64,000 bases of DNA from Lentzea pudingi (GCF_014646255.1 NZ_BMNC01000003.1:868001-932000), one strand, 5' to 3'. Shown: positions 43,016 to 51,143, numbered from the stretch's first letter. Notes: generated by a model from the letters alone, not told the origin. A program made the numbers and translations.

Positions 43016-43364
43016 AGAAGTTGACGAGGTTGCCGTCGGGGTCGCGGACCAGCAACGAGCGGTTGCCCCACGGCATCGTGGTGGGTTCTTGGATGACCTC
43101 CACGCCGGTCAGGTTCTCGTGCACGCCGTCCACGTCGTCGACGAGGAACTCGATGATGACGCTGCGGTTGGCGGACGGCTCGGCCGACCCGGCGGCGAAC
43201 AGCGCGACGGTGCGGGTGCTGCCGATCGCGAGGGTGGCCGACGAGGTCTTGATCTCGGCGAAGTCCTCGGTGGCCCAGGTCGCGGCCACGCCGGTGGCGC
43301 GTTCGTAGAAGCCCGCGAGGCGGGCGACGTCGGCGGTGATGATGCGGATCGATGCGAAGTCCAT
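42966..43364 (-). CDS. VOC-family protein
   Basis: Glyoxalase-fold protein of 132 residues (SIRIITADVARLAGFYERATGV, IEFLVDDVDGVHENL, WGNRSLLVRDPDGNLVNFF). The last residues (RRATPAAASPARPGL) are low-complexity and lie over the TetR 3' end, suggesting that the original stop was lost or shifted. Divergent from the WYL regulator at 43427, which may control it. Confidence 0.88.
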   Translation of the reverse strand: MDFASIRIITADVARLAGFYERATGVAATWATEDFAEIKTSSATLAIGSTRTVALFAAGSAEPSANRSVIIEFLVDDVDGVHENLTGVEVIQEPTTMPWGNRSLLVRDPDGNLVNFFRRATPAAASPARPGL

Positions 43365-43382
43365 GACCGCACGCTAAAACCA

Positions 43383-43407
43383 ATACCGGACAGAACCCGC
43401 CCGGTAT
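43383..43407. promoter_or_regulatory. Putative WYL-regulator operator
   Basis: Inverted repeat ATACCGG-N11-CCGGTAT between the divergent VOC and WYL genes. Confidence 0.5.
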
Positions 43408-43426
43408 GTGCGGGAGGATTGCGGTC

Positions 43427-44710
43427 ATGCCCCGGCCCGTCGCCCGCGTGCTCGCGCTCTTGGAGCTCCTCCAATCAGGAGGCGTCCGTACCGTGGGCGA
43501 ACTCGCCGAGCGCCTCGACGTGGACGAACGCACCGTGCGCCGGTACGTCGGCCACCTGCTCGACCTCGACGTGCCGGTCGAATCGGTGCGCGGCCGCTAC
43601 GGCGGATACCGGCTCGCTGCCGGGTACCGTATGCCGCCGCTGATGCTGAGCGACGACGAGGCCCTGGCGGTGCTGGTAGGCCTGGTCACGGGTCTGATGA
43701 CGGGTACAGCGAGTGAGACGGCGGCGGCGAAGGTCCGGCGGGTGCTGCCCGCACGGCTCGCCGGCAGGCTCGACGCGGTGCTGGGCTCGCTCGCGTTCAC
43801 CGACCGGCGCGAGTCGCCGGCCGTTCCGGACGCGCCGGTCCTGCTCGCGATCGCCGACGCGGTGACCCACCACCGGCCTGTGGCGCTCCGGTACACCGCC
43901 GGGGACGGCAAGCGGAGCGACCGCACGTTCCACCCGTACGGACTCGTCGCGCACTCGGGCCGGTGGTACGTGACGGGCTCCGATCCGGCGGTCGGCGAGG
44001 ACCGGACGTTCCGGCTGGACCGCGTGGTCGCCGTCCGGACCCTGCCTGGTTCGTTCGACCCGCCCGGCCCGGTCGACGCGGCGGAACGCGTGCTGACCGG
44101 GATCGCGACCGCGCCGCACCGGCACGAGGTGACGTTGCGGATCCAGGGCACCGCCGAGCAGATCCACACCCGGCTTCCCGCGAGCGTCGCGGTGGTGGAA
44201 CCAGGCGCCGAGGGCTGGTCGCGGGTCGTGCTGCGGGTGGAGCGGCTCGACTGGCTGCCCGCCGTGCTCGCGTCGCTGGACCTGTCGTTCGTGGTCGAGC
44301 GGCCGGACGAGCTGCGCGACCTCGTCGCGGCTCTCGCCGGTCGGCTCCTGCGGTCGGCCCGCCTCCTCACCTGCCCTGATCATGGACCGATCGGTCCATT
44401 ACGGGTAGTCTCGGACCGTGCCGCGCCCACGCCAGTTCGACGAGGAACTCGTGCTGTCGGCCGTGCGGGCGGCGTTCTGGGACAAGGGGTACGCGGGCAC
44501 GTCGCTCGACGACCTCCTGACGGCCACCGGCCTGGGCAAGGGGAGTCTGTACGGGGCGTTCGGGGACAAGCAGAGCCTGTTCCTGCGCGTCCTGCGCGAG
44601 TACGACGAGGCCAACGACCGGATGCTGCGCGGGTGGCTGGAGCGCGCGGACCGGGGCATCGACGTGATCCGCGACTTCGTGACCGGGTCCTTGCTCGACC
44701 CCAGCGGTGA
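43427..44710 (+). CDS. WYL-domain HTH regulator with run-on C-terminus
   Basis: YafY-type regulator. HTH (ALLELLQSGGVRTVGELAERLDVDERTVRRYVGHLLDL), GRYGGYRLAAGYRMPPLML, WYL core (FHPYGLVAHSGRWYVTGSD, RTFRLDRVVAVRTL) and WCX end (LDLSFVVERPDELRDLVAALAGRLL) complete a normal protein by about residue 317. The frame then continues 110 residues to 44710, reading antiphase through the TetR gene at 44418. The extra part is Arg/Gly/Pro-rich and has no protein character. The -1 frame would stop at TGA 44377-44379. The normal stop has therefore been lost by a small indel or substitution. Confidence 0.85.
   Translation: MPRPVARVLALLELLQSGGVRTVGELAERLDVDERTVRRYVGHLLDLDVPVESVRGRYGGYRLAAGYRMPPLMLSDDEALAVLVGLVTGLMTGTASETAAAKVRRVLPARLAGRLDAVLGSLAFTDRRESPAVPDAPVLLAIADAVTHHRPVALRYTAGDGKRSDRTFHPYGLVAHSGRWYVTGSDPAVGEDRTFRLDRVVAVRTLPGSFDPPGPVDAAERVLTGIATAPHRHEVTLRIQGTAEQIHTRLPASVAVVEPGAEGWSRVVLRVERLDWLPAVLASLDLSFVVERPDELRDLVAALAGRLLRSARLLTCPDHGPIGPLRVVSDRAAPTPVRRGTRAVGRAGGVLGQGVRGHVARRPPDGHRPGQGESVRGVRGQAEPVPARPARVRRGQRPDAARVAGARGPGHRRDPRLRDRVLARPQR
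44382..44399. promoter_or_regulatory. 18-bp palindromic TetR operator
   Basis: Perfect palindrome ATGGACCGATCGGTCCAT, 18 bp ahead of the GTG start of the TetR gene. Related degenerate copies lie before the downstream SDR gene. Confidence 0.75.
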
Positions 44711-45008
44711 GCAGGCCCGCCGGGGGTGCCTTCTCGCCAACACCGCGATGGAGCTCTCGGCCAGCGCCGCCGAGGTGGCCGCGGAGGCGCGGCGCAGCTA
44801 CGCCGCGACCACCGCCGTGCTGGCCGAGGCGGTACGCCGGGCGCAGCGCGAGGGCGACGTCGCGTCCCGTCTCGACCCGGACGTCACCGCCCGCGCGGTG
44901 CTGGCCGGTCAGCTCGGGCTGGTCGTGCTCGGCCGCATCGGCCAGGACCCCGCCGCCCTGTCGGCCATGGCCGAGGCTCTGCTCGCCGGTCTGCTCCCCT
45001 CTTCCTGA
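44418..45008 (+). CDS. TetR-family regulator (AcrR/NemR-like)
   Basis: Repressor of 196 residues from GTG. HTH: VLSAVRAAFWDKGYAGTSLDDLLTATGLGKGSLYGAFGDKQSLFLRVL, with a C-terminal domain containing RRGCLLANTAMELSA (one conserved-looking Cys), resembling the electrophile-sensing NemR/YxaF group. Preceded by an 18-bp palindrome. The SDR gene 106 bp downstream has two related sites, so both genes probably belong to its regulon. Confidence 0.92.
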   Translation: MPRPRQFDEELVLSAVRAAFWDKGYAGTSLDDLLTATGLGKGSLYGAFGDKQSLFLRVLREYDEANDRMLRGWLERADRGIDVIRDFVTGSLLDPSGEQARRGCLLANTAMELSASAAEVAAEARRSYAATTAVLAEAVRRAQREGDVASRLDPDVTARAVLAGQLGLVVLGRIGQDPAALSAMAEALLAGLLPSS

Positions 45009-45046
45009 GACATCTCCGCAGTGGCCTGCGCCACGATGCTCCCCGA

Positions 45047-45099
45047 GTTATTGACCGAACGGTCCACATCGGGGTGTTATGGACCAATCAGTCAATAAC
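45047..45099. promoter_or_regulatory. Two TetR-type sites inside a larger inverted repeat
   Basis: TTGACCGAACGGTCCA (45051-45066) and TGGACCAATCAGTCAA (45080-45095) are inverted, degenerate versions of the palindrome at 44382. The whole is bordered by GTTATTGAC (45047) and GTCAATAAC (ending 45099). It lies directly upstream of the SDR start. Confidence 0.7.
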
Positions 45100-45114
45100 T
45101 GGAGCGGAGTGGTC

Positions 45115-45849
45115 ATGAAGGTGCTGGACGGCAAGGTCGCGGTCGTGACGGGCGCGAACGCGGGCATCGGGCTGGAGATCGCGCGGGCTTACGTCGCCGA
45201 GGGCGCACGGGTGTTCGTCGCCGGCCGCCGCGAGGCGCAGCTCGCCGGGGTGGAGGCCGAACTGGGGTCCGCGGTGACCGGGATCCGCTGCGACGTGGGC
45301 CTGCTCGACGACCTCGACCGGCTCTACGCGACGGTCGCCGAGCAGGCTGGCCGGATCGACGTCCTGGTCGCCAACGCCGGGATCGGGATCGCGGCCCCGC
45401 TGGGCGAGATCACCGAGGAACAGTTCGACGCCATGTTCACCACCAACGTCAAGGGCACGGTGTTCACCGTGCAGAAGGCGTTGCCCCTGCTCGCGCCTGG
45501 GGCGTCCATCATCCTCACCGGGTCGACGGCGGCCTCGCGGCCCGAGCCGTTCCTGCCGGTGTACGGGGCGACCAAGGCCGCGATCCGCAACCTGGCCCGC
45601 GGGTTCGCCCACGGCGCCAGGACACGCCAGTACCGGATCAACGTGCTCTCGCCCGGCGGCACCCGCACGCAGGGCTTGCTCGACCTGGTCCCGCCCGAGG
45701 CGCTCGCCGCCGGCGAGGCGGCGGTTCCGCTCGGCAGGCTGGCCGAGCCCCGGGAGATCGCCGCGGCGGCCGTGTTCCTCGCGTCGGACGCGTCCAGCTA
45801 CGTCAACGGCTCCGAACTCGCCGTCGACGGTGGCTACGCGCAGATCTGA
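45115..45849 (+). CDS. Short-chain dehydrogenase/reductase
   Basis: SDR of 244 residues. TGANAGIGLEIA is the cofactor motif, VLVANAG replaces NNAG, Ser lies in ILTGSTAAS and Tyr/Lys in VYGATKAAIRNLARGF; it ends SYVNGSELAVDGGYAQI. Oxidoreductase of unknown substrate, likely induced through the upstream TetR. ATG 45115 fits the family start KVLDGKVAVVTG and is preceded by a GGAG box. Confidence 0.92.
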   Translation: MKVLDGKVAVVTGANAGIGLEIARAYVAEGARVFVAGRREAQLAGVEAELGSAVTGIRCDVGLLDDLDRLYATVAEQAGRIDVLVANAGIGIAAPLGEITEEQFDAMFTTNVKGTVFTVQKALPLLAPGASIILTGSTAASRPEPFLPVYGATKAAIRNLARGFAHGARTRQYRINVLSPGGTRTQGLLDLVPPEALAAGEAAVPLGRLAEPREIAAAAVFLASDASSYVNGSELAVDGGYAQI

Positions 45850-45925
45850 GGCAGGGTCTCGGCGAGGAGATGGCGCTTCGGCCGGAGCCGGTGCGCGGGC
45901 AACGTGAACTGCTTGGATGAGGTCC

Positions 45926-46166
45926 ATGCGAGCCGTGCTGCTGTCCGCGCTCCTGGCCCTGTCCCTCCACCGGCTACGACTGCTTCGACACGCTCTCGCA
46001 CACCGACGACCCGCGCGTGACCGGCCAGGCGCGGGAGAACCGCCAGCTGCTCGAGTCGGCGATGGCGCGGGCCGGGTTCCGCAACCTGCCCGAGAAGTGG
46101 TGGCACTTCACGCTCAACGACGAGCCGTTCCCCGACACCTACTTCAACTTCCCCGTCGCGCGCTGA
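45926..46166 (+). pseudogene. Remnant of M15 D-alanyl-D-alanine dipeptidase (VanX/DdpX-like)
   Basis: Two pieces of one secreted peptidase gene remain. A start with signal-peptide character (RAVLLSALLALS) lies at 45926-45964. From 45972 in another frame comes the C-terminal third: GYDCFDTLSHTDD, ENRQLLESAMARAGFRNLPEKWWHFTL and NDEPFPDTYFNFPV to the TGA at 46164-46166. EKWWHF corresponds to the catalytic/zinc ExWH motif of M15D dipeptidases. The middle, including the other zinc ligands, is deleted and the frame is shifted, so it cannot make an active enzyme. Confidence 0.75.
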
Positions 46167-46254
46167 CCGCCGCCCTTCCGCCAGCCCGCACGGACGCTGC
46201 GGCCAGGCCGCCGGTCGCGCCACTGTGCACTGCGACTACTCCACGGGAGGCAGT

Positions 46255-47604
46255 GTGCACGACCATTTGCCGCAGCCGCGGCGCGAGCAGGCCCTTCCGG
46301 TGGCGAGGCCGACGCGTGCCGGGTTGATGGCCCTGCAGAGCGCGGCCGGCAACCGCGCGATGGGCAGGTTGCTGTCGGTCCAGCGCAACGTCGGCATCGA
46401 GCTCGAAGACTCGAAGTGGTCGGTGGTCACCGACACGAGGCCACGGAAACGCGTCGACAAGGGCGTCCCCATCGCCGTCCGCGACGAGTTCCAGTTGCAG
46501 GCCGAGGACGCGGGGACCGGGTCCGTCCTCGAGATCGTGTCGCACCCGCCGGGTGTCATGGACCCCGGCGGTCTCGAAGCGCTGATTCGGCAGATCGGCG
46601 AGACCATCACCCAGCTCGACAAGCGGGCCACCGGCAAGAAGTTCCGCGCGTTGAAGCTGAAAGACGGCTGCAAGGGGTTTCTGCTCGAGTCGAAAGACCC
46701 CTTCACGCCGTTCGCACAGGTGACGGTCGGGGTGCCGCTGGCGCGGATCCCCCAGTTGTTCGCCGCGCTGACCCAGGCGCGCGCCGCCGTGGTGCAGGGC
46801 CCCAAGGACAGCTGGCCGCACCAGGCCGCCGAACGGATCGTCGACTCGCCCAGCCCCGACCTGACCGGGCTGATCCACCTGCTGCGGTCGTACCTCGTCG
46901 CCGGCGATCGCGGCGACTCCGCTCGCACGCTCAAGGGGCTCGTGCGGGCCATGTCCAGGACGGACTTCGCGACCCTGTTCACGATGATCCCCGCGGACGA
47001 GCAGCGGGTCATCCGCGACCGCCAGGAGCTGTGGGTCGCCGCGCTCACGGACGAGCTCGCGATGGGCGGGGACGACCGCGCGTCGGCACCGGTGTTCTCC
47101 CAGCACCTCAGGTACGACAACAAGGGCATCACGTTCGGGCACCGCAACCACACGAGCCGGCGCGATTGGCTGGAAGGCATGTCGGCCAGGGGTGTCGACC
47201 TGTTGACCGCCCGCGGCAAGGCGGGGTTCCTGGAGGGCGGCGAGCGCGCGGAGTCCCTCCGGGCCGGCATCGAGTGGGCGCCACCGAAGATGGGACCGGC
47301 ACAGCTGCTGCAGGTGTTGGAGGAGATCCACGAAGGGCTGGGTGCGCTGGGTCCGCGCGTCGACCAGGTCGCGCACCGCGACGAACCAGAGAGCACGCCG
47401 GCCGCGATCATCGAACTCCGCGAGATTCCCGACGGCCTGGATTGGCGCGTCGCGCTCCGGAGGATCTACCAGTGCGTCCACGACGTGATCTCCCAGGAGG
47501 GGCAGCACCCGTTTTCCTACGTCAGGACGGCGGACGGCGAGGCCAGGCGGCGCGCGGCGGGCAAGCTCGCCGACGCCCTGTCGCCGGAGAAGAAGGGCTC
47601 CTAG
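46255..47604 (+). CDS. AGN-tagged protein 1, unknown effector-like protein
   Basis: Protein of about 449 residues from GTG with a GGGAGG box. Residues 27-44 hold the tag ALQSAAGNRAMGRLLSVQR, a short segment seen at the N-termini of DUF4157 proteins and candidate effectors of extracellular contractile injection systems in actinomycetes. The rest starts NVGIELEDSKW and contains SVLEIVSHPPG, FAQVTVGVPLARIPQLFAAL and GHRNHTSRRDWLEGM. By eye the GIELE...EIVS pattern faintly recalls amidoligase-like folds, but this is weak. No signal peptide or membrane helix. No function assigned. Confidence 0.8.
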   Translation: MHDHLPQPRREQALPVARPTRAGLMALQSAAGNRAMGRLLSVQRNVGIELEDSKWSVVTDTRPRKRVDKGVPIAVRDEFQLQAEDAGTGSVLEIVSHPPGVMDPGGLEALIRQIGETITQLDKRATGKKFRALKLKDGCKGFLLESKDPFTPFAQVTVGVPLARIPQLFAALTQARAAVVQGPKDSWPHQAAERIVDSPSPDLTGLIHLLRSYLVAGDRGDSARTLKGLVRAMSRTDFATLFTMIPADEQRVIRDRQELWVAALTDELAMGGDDRASAPVFSQHLRYDNKGITFGHRNHTSRRDWLEGMSARGVDLLTARGKAGFLEGGERAESLRAGIEWAPPKMGPAQLLQVLEEIHEGLGALGPRVDQVAHRDEPESTPAAIIELREIPDGLDWRVALRRIYQCVHDVISQEGQHPFSYVRTADGEARRRAAGKLADALSPEKKGS

Positions 47605-47625
47605 TCGTGCGGTGCCAGGGCGCAT

Positions 47626-48063
47626 TCACAGGCGAGGTCGGGTCAGCAACCGGGAGAGCACGATCGCACTCTCGGTCCGGTCGACGAGAGCCGTGGAGCG
47701 CACTCGTTGAATGGCCTGCTCCAGGTGCGGGATGTCCCGGGCGAGCATGTAGAGCATCGCGTCGGCGGCACCGGAGACGGTGCAGGCCTCGATGACCTCA
47801 GGGATGTCGTGGAGAGCCTTCGTCAGCTCGGCGGGGGTGGGGTTGCCCGTGCAGTAGACCTCGACGAACGCCTCGGTGTGCCACGCCATGGCCTGCGGGT
47901 CGACCAGGGCGCTGAAGCCGCGGATCGCCCCGGTGGCGACGAGGCGGTCGAGCCGTCTCTTGGCGGCGGACGGCGACAACCCCGCTGCCTTGCCGATTTG
48001 GGCGTACGTGGCGCGGGCGTTGCGCAGCACGCACCGGATGATCGCTTCGTCGATGTCGTCCAT
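47626..48063 (-). CDS. Lrp/AsnC-family regulator
   Basis: Feast/famine regulator of 145 residues: AsnC HTH (DDIDEAIIRCVLRNARATYAQIGKAAGLSPSAAKRRLDRLVATGAIRGFSALV) plus RAM domain (EAFVEVYCTGNPTPAELTKALHDIPEVIEACTVSGAADAMLYM). ATG at 48061-48063 fits the family start. Divergent from the broken M20 peptidase gene; Lrp/AsnC regulators next to peptidases or racemases usually sense amino acids. Confidence 0.93.
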   Translation of the reverse strand: MDDIDEAIIRCVLRNARATYAQIGKAAGLSPSAAKRRLDRLVATGAIRGFSALVDPQAMAWHTEAFVEVYCTGNPTPAELTKALHDIPEVIEACTVSGAADAMLYMLARDIPHLEQAIQRVRSTALVDRTESAIVLSRLLTRPRL

Positions 48064-48110
48064 GCCCAGAGGATCCGGCCTGGTGCAAATAACTGCCATA
48101 GAGCACTGAT

Positions 48111-48120
48111 CTTTGCAAAG
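48111..48120. promoter_or_regulatory. CTTTGCAAAG palindrome in lrp/M20 divergent promoter
   Basis: A 10-bp palindrome between the Lrp gene and the M20 gene. The identical sequence occurs twice in the def/arsR promoter at 52909-52935. A partial TGCAAA lies 27 bp away (48084). It may be an AsnC site or chance. Confidence 0.35.
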
Positions 48121-48186
48121 AATGCGCTGGTAGATGCCGATTTTGGCGATTGATTGCGTGTGCGGGCGAACCTAATCTCACGGCTC

Positions 48187-49448
48187 GTGACCATCAACGA
48201 TGTCGAGGCGGCGGCGCTGGCCGCGGTGGACGAGGCCGCGATCGGCCGGCTCCTGCTGGACCTGCTCGCGGTGCCGAGCGTGACGGGCAGTGCCGCGGAG
48301 TCCGAGGCGCAGCACGTGCTGGCGGGGCACCTGGAGCGGCTGGACCTGGACGTCGACCTGTGGTCCATGGACCTGGCCTCACTGCGGGCGCACCCCGACT
48401 TCCCCGGTGGCGAAGCCCCGCGCACAGAAGCGTGGGGACTGGTGGGCTGCAGCCGTGCGACCGGCGACGGGCCGACGTTGATCCTGCAGGGGCATGTCGA
48501 CGTGGTCCCGCCCGGCGACGTGGCGCAGTGGGACGGCGATCCGTTCCGCCCTCGGGCCGTCGGCGACGTCGTGCACGGCCGCGGGGCGTGTGACATGAAG
48601 GCCGGTGTGGTGGCGATCCTCGCCGCGCTGGCCGCGATCCGTGCGGCGGACGCGAGACTGCGCGGCCAGGTGTCGGTGCACTTCGTGGTCAGCGAGGAGG
48701 ACGGCGGGCTCGGCGCGTTCGGCACGATCCAGCGCGGCCACACCGGCGACGCCTGCATCATCACCGAGCCGACCAGCGGCGCGCTGATGGTCGCCAACGG
48801 CGGCGCCCTGACGTTCCGCATCGAGGTCCCCGGCCAGGCCACGCACGGCAGCACCCGCTACGCCGGGGTCAGCGCCATCGACGCGTACCTGCCGATCCAC
48901 GCCGCGCTCGCCCGCCTCGAGACCAGGCGCAACGCCGACGCCGATCCGCTGATGTCGGGCTGGAAGATCCCGTACCCGCTGTCGGTCGGCACGGTGCGGG
49001 CCGGCGACTGGGCGAGCAGCGTGCCGGACCTGCTGGTCGCCGAGGGACGGCTGGGCGTGGCGCTGGGCGAGGATCCCGCGCAGGCCCGCGCCGACCTGGA
49101 GGCGTGCGTGGCCGAGGCCTGCGCGTCGGACCCGTGGCTGCGGTCGCACCCGGCCGTCGTGACGTGGCCCGGTGGTCAGTTCGCCAGCGGCAGGCTGCCG
49201 GCCGCGCATCCCCTGGCGGCGCTGGTCGGCGACGCGCACGCCGACGTCACCAGGTCCGCGCGACCCGCCGAGCAGGTGCGCCTTACGGCAGTGACCTGCG
49301 CCTGTACGCGGGAGCGGGAATCCCGACGCTGCAGTACGGACCCGGTGACGTGCGGTTCGCCCACGGCCCGCAGGAGCAGGTGCGGGTCAATGAGGTCGTC
49401 ACGGTGGCGCGGGCCCTGGTCCTGGCCACCCTGCGGACGGTCGGGTGA
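48187..49448 (+). pseudogene. M20-family peptidase/deacetylase (ArgE/DapE-like), frameshifted
   Basis: Zinc metallopeptidase of the ArgE/DapE/CPG2 group, about 420 residues if intact. Zinc-site motifs are in order: LQGHVDVVPPGD, VHGRGACDMKAGVVA, VVSEEDGGLGAFGT, ITEPTSG. The frame breaks at about 49265-49280: upstream coding runs to SARPAE, while the true C-terminus (AGAPYGSDLRLYAGAGIPTL, YGPGDVRFAHGPQEQVRV, ending 49448) lies one frame back. One deleted base explains it. Either a recent pseudogene or a sequencing error. Start GTG 48187 is preferred over 48154. Confidence 0.8.
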
Positions 49449-49499
49449 CTGCCCCTACGGCCGTTGTCGTGAACGTCGGGGTGGAACAGCCTGGATTCC

Positions 49500-50999
49500 A
49501 TGCTCCACGCCCAAGCCGTCCAACCCACCCGGAGCCCGCTGACGCACGCCCCTGCCCACGCGCTGCAGAGAGCCGTGGGCAACAGGGCCGTCACCGGGCT
49601 CGTCCAGCGGCTCGCGGTGCAACGGGCGTCACGGTCGGACCTGCTCACCGCGTTGCGCGGGGCGATCCAGGCCGGTGAGTGGCAGACGGTCGCCACCCGG
49701 CTCAACGGGTTCAACGACGCCGACATCGTCCGGCTCTCGGCAGGCCTGTCCGTGGGCGAGGCCGCCAACACCAGGGCCGCCGTCGCGGTGCACCTGGCCG
49801 GGTGGCCGCAGGAGCAGACGATCATCGCGGCGCTGGACAGAGGGCGGGCGGAGGTCGCCCGGATCGGACGGATCTACCAGGTGTACGAGCAGGCGGTCCG
49901 CGCCGGCGAGTGGGCCGCGGTGACCCGCCAGCTGCACGCCATGTCCGACCAGGACATCACCTCACGGCTGGCGAAACTCCCACCGGACGCGATCCGCGAC
50001 CTGGCCGAGGTCGCGCACGACCACAGCGAGCGCATCGCTGGCAAGGTGGCGAAGGCGGCGAAGGACCGGGGCGTCGAGGTACCCGACAGGTCCGCCCACC
50101 TGGTCGTCGGCGACCGCGACCTCGGTCCCGTGGCCGAACGCCAGCAGACCGGCGGCGAGCGCATCGTGGCCGTCGACTCCGAACTGGCCAGGGGAGAGGG
50201 CGCGTCGATCGGCGGCCGTTCCGTGGCCAGCGGCCCGGTCGTCGTGCTGAGCGCCCTGCCCGCGGTCGACCTCGCGAAGACCGCCCGCGAGGCCAGCGGC
50301 ATCTACCGCATCGTCGCCTGCCGACTCGTCCCCATCACCACGCAGACGGTGGCCCGCCGCGCGGCGTTCGGCCTGGCCGTGAAAGCGCCGGTGTTCGTCG
50401 TGCTCACGCTGGTAGGCGTCGCCATCACGCTCGGGGTCGCGTACGCCATCGCGCACACCCAGGAAATCAACGCGCAGATGGACAAGTGGGGCGGCACCCT
50501 GCCACCGGGCGGCCTCGCGGACACGGACCCCGCGCAGGAGGAGAAACCCGACGGCGGCGACGGCGAGTGCGAGTGCCCGCCCGGCACGAACGCCACCTAC
50601 GGCGGCCTCGACTCGCTGGGTCGCGCGACCGGGGTCCGCGCCACCATGCGCGGCCGCACGTGGTCGGGCCAGCGCCCGCTGGAGGACCCGGCCGGCTACT
50701 CGGGTGTCGTCGCCGGGCAGCACCGGGCCCACCTGCTCGCCAGGGTGCTGGGTGGCAGCGGGGGACGGGAGAACCTCGTGCCGTTCGGCGGGCTGCAGAA
50801 CATCCGGATGTACGTGGACGTCGAGTCCCACGTCGAGGAGTTCGTCACCCTGAACCCGACCACGTGCGTCGAGTACACGGCGACCCCGGTCTACGAGGGC
50901 AACGTCCTGTCGCCGGTCGCGATCGAGGTGGTGGCGCGGGATCTGTGCACCGGCAAGGAGATCATCCGCCGAACGGTCTCGAACTACACGATCCACTGA
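49500..50999 (+). CDS. AGN-tagged protein 2: candidate toxin with membrane helix and nuclease-like C-terminus
   Basis: Protein of 499 residues. Tag ALQRAVGNRAVTGLVQR at 21-37 matches that of the protein at 46255. Residues 45-190 hold two related helical repeats (AIQAGEWQTVATRLNGFNDADI and AVRAGEWAAVTRQLHAMSDQDI, about 85 apart). One hydrophobic helix at about 293-317 (APVFVVLTLVGVAITLGVAYAI) is followed by a CECPPG knot. The C-terminal domain from about 365 resembles DNA/RNA non-specific endonuclease toxins: LDSLGRATGVRA, GQHRAHLLARVLGGSGGRENLVP with His408/His411 and Asn425, then LQNIRMYVDVE. No immunity gene is obvious next to it. Confidence 0.82.
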   Translation: MLHAQAVQPTRSPLTHAPAHALQRAVGNRAVTGLVQRLAVQRASRSDLLTALRGAIQAGEWQTVATRLNGFNDADIVRLSAGLSVGEAANTRAAVAVHLAGWPQEQTIIAALDRGRAEVARIGRIYQVYEQAVRAGEWAAVTRQLHAMSDQDITSRLAKLPPDAIRDLAEVAHDHSERIAGKVAKAAKDRGVEVPDRSAHLVVGDRDLGPVAERQQTGGERIVAVDSELARGEGASIGGRSVASGPVVVLSALPAVDLAKTAREASGIYRIVACRLVPITTQTVARRAAFGLAVKAPVFVVLTLVGVAITLGVAYAIAHTQEINAQMDKWGGTLPPGGLADTDPAQEEKPDGGDGECECPPGTNATYGGLDSLGRATGVRATMRGRTWSGQRPLEDPAGYSGVVAGQHRAHLLARVLGGSGGRENLVPFGGLQNIRMYVDVESHVEEFVTLNPTTCVEYTATPVYEGNVLSPVAIEVVARDLCTGKEIIRRTVSNYTIH

Positions 51000-51143
51000 T
51001 GTCGCGGCACCTGTGCGTAGCCGGCCAGGCTGTCCGGTGCACGTGGAACTCGCAGTCGAAGTCGATGCCCATGTTTTTCAGCCCTCTCCGTGCGGCAGAG
51101 CCAGCGTGATCAGGGCACCCCAACGGAACTCCCGCCCGCCATT

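Noticed and set aside
44400..44710. C-terminal 110 residues of the WYL frame as a real fusion domain
   Set aside because: Arg/Gly/Pro-rich antiphase translation of the TetR gene; no domain features.
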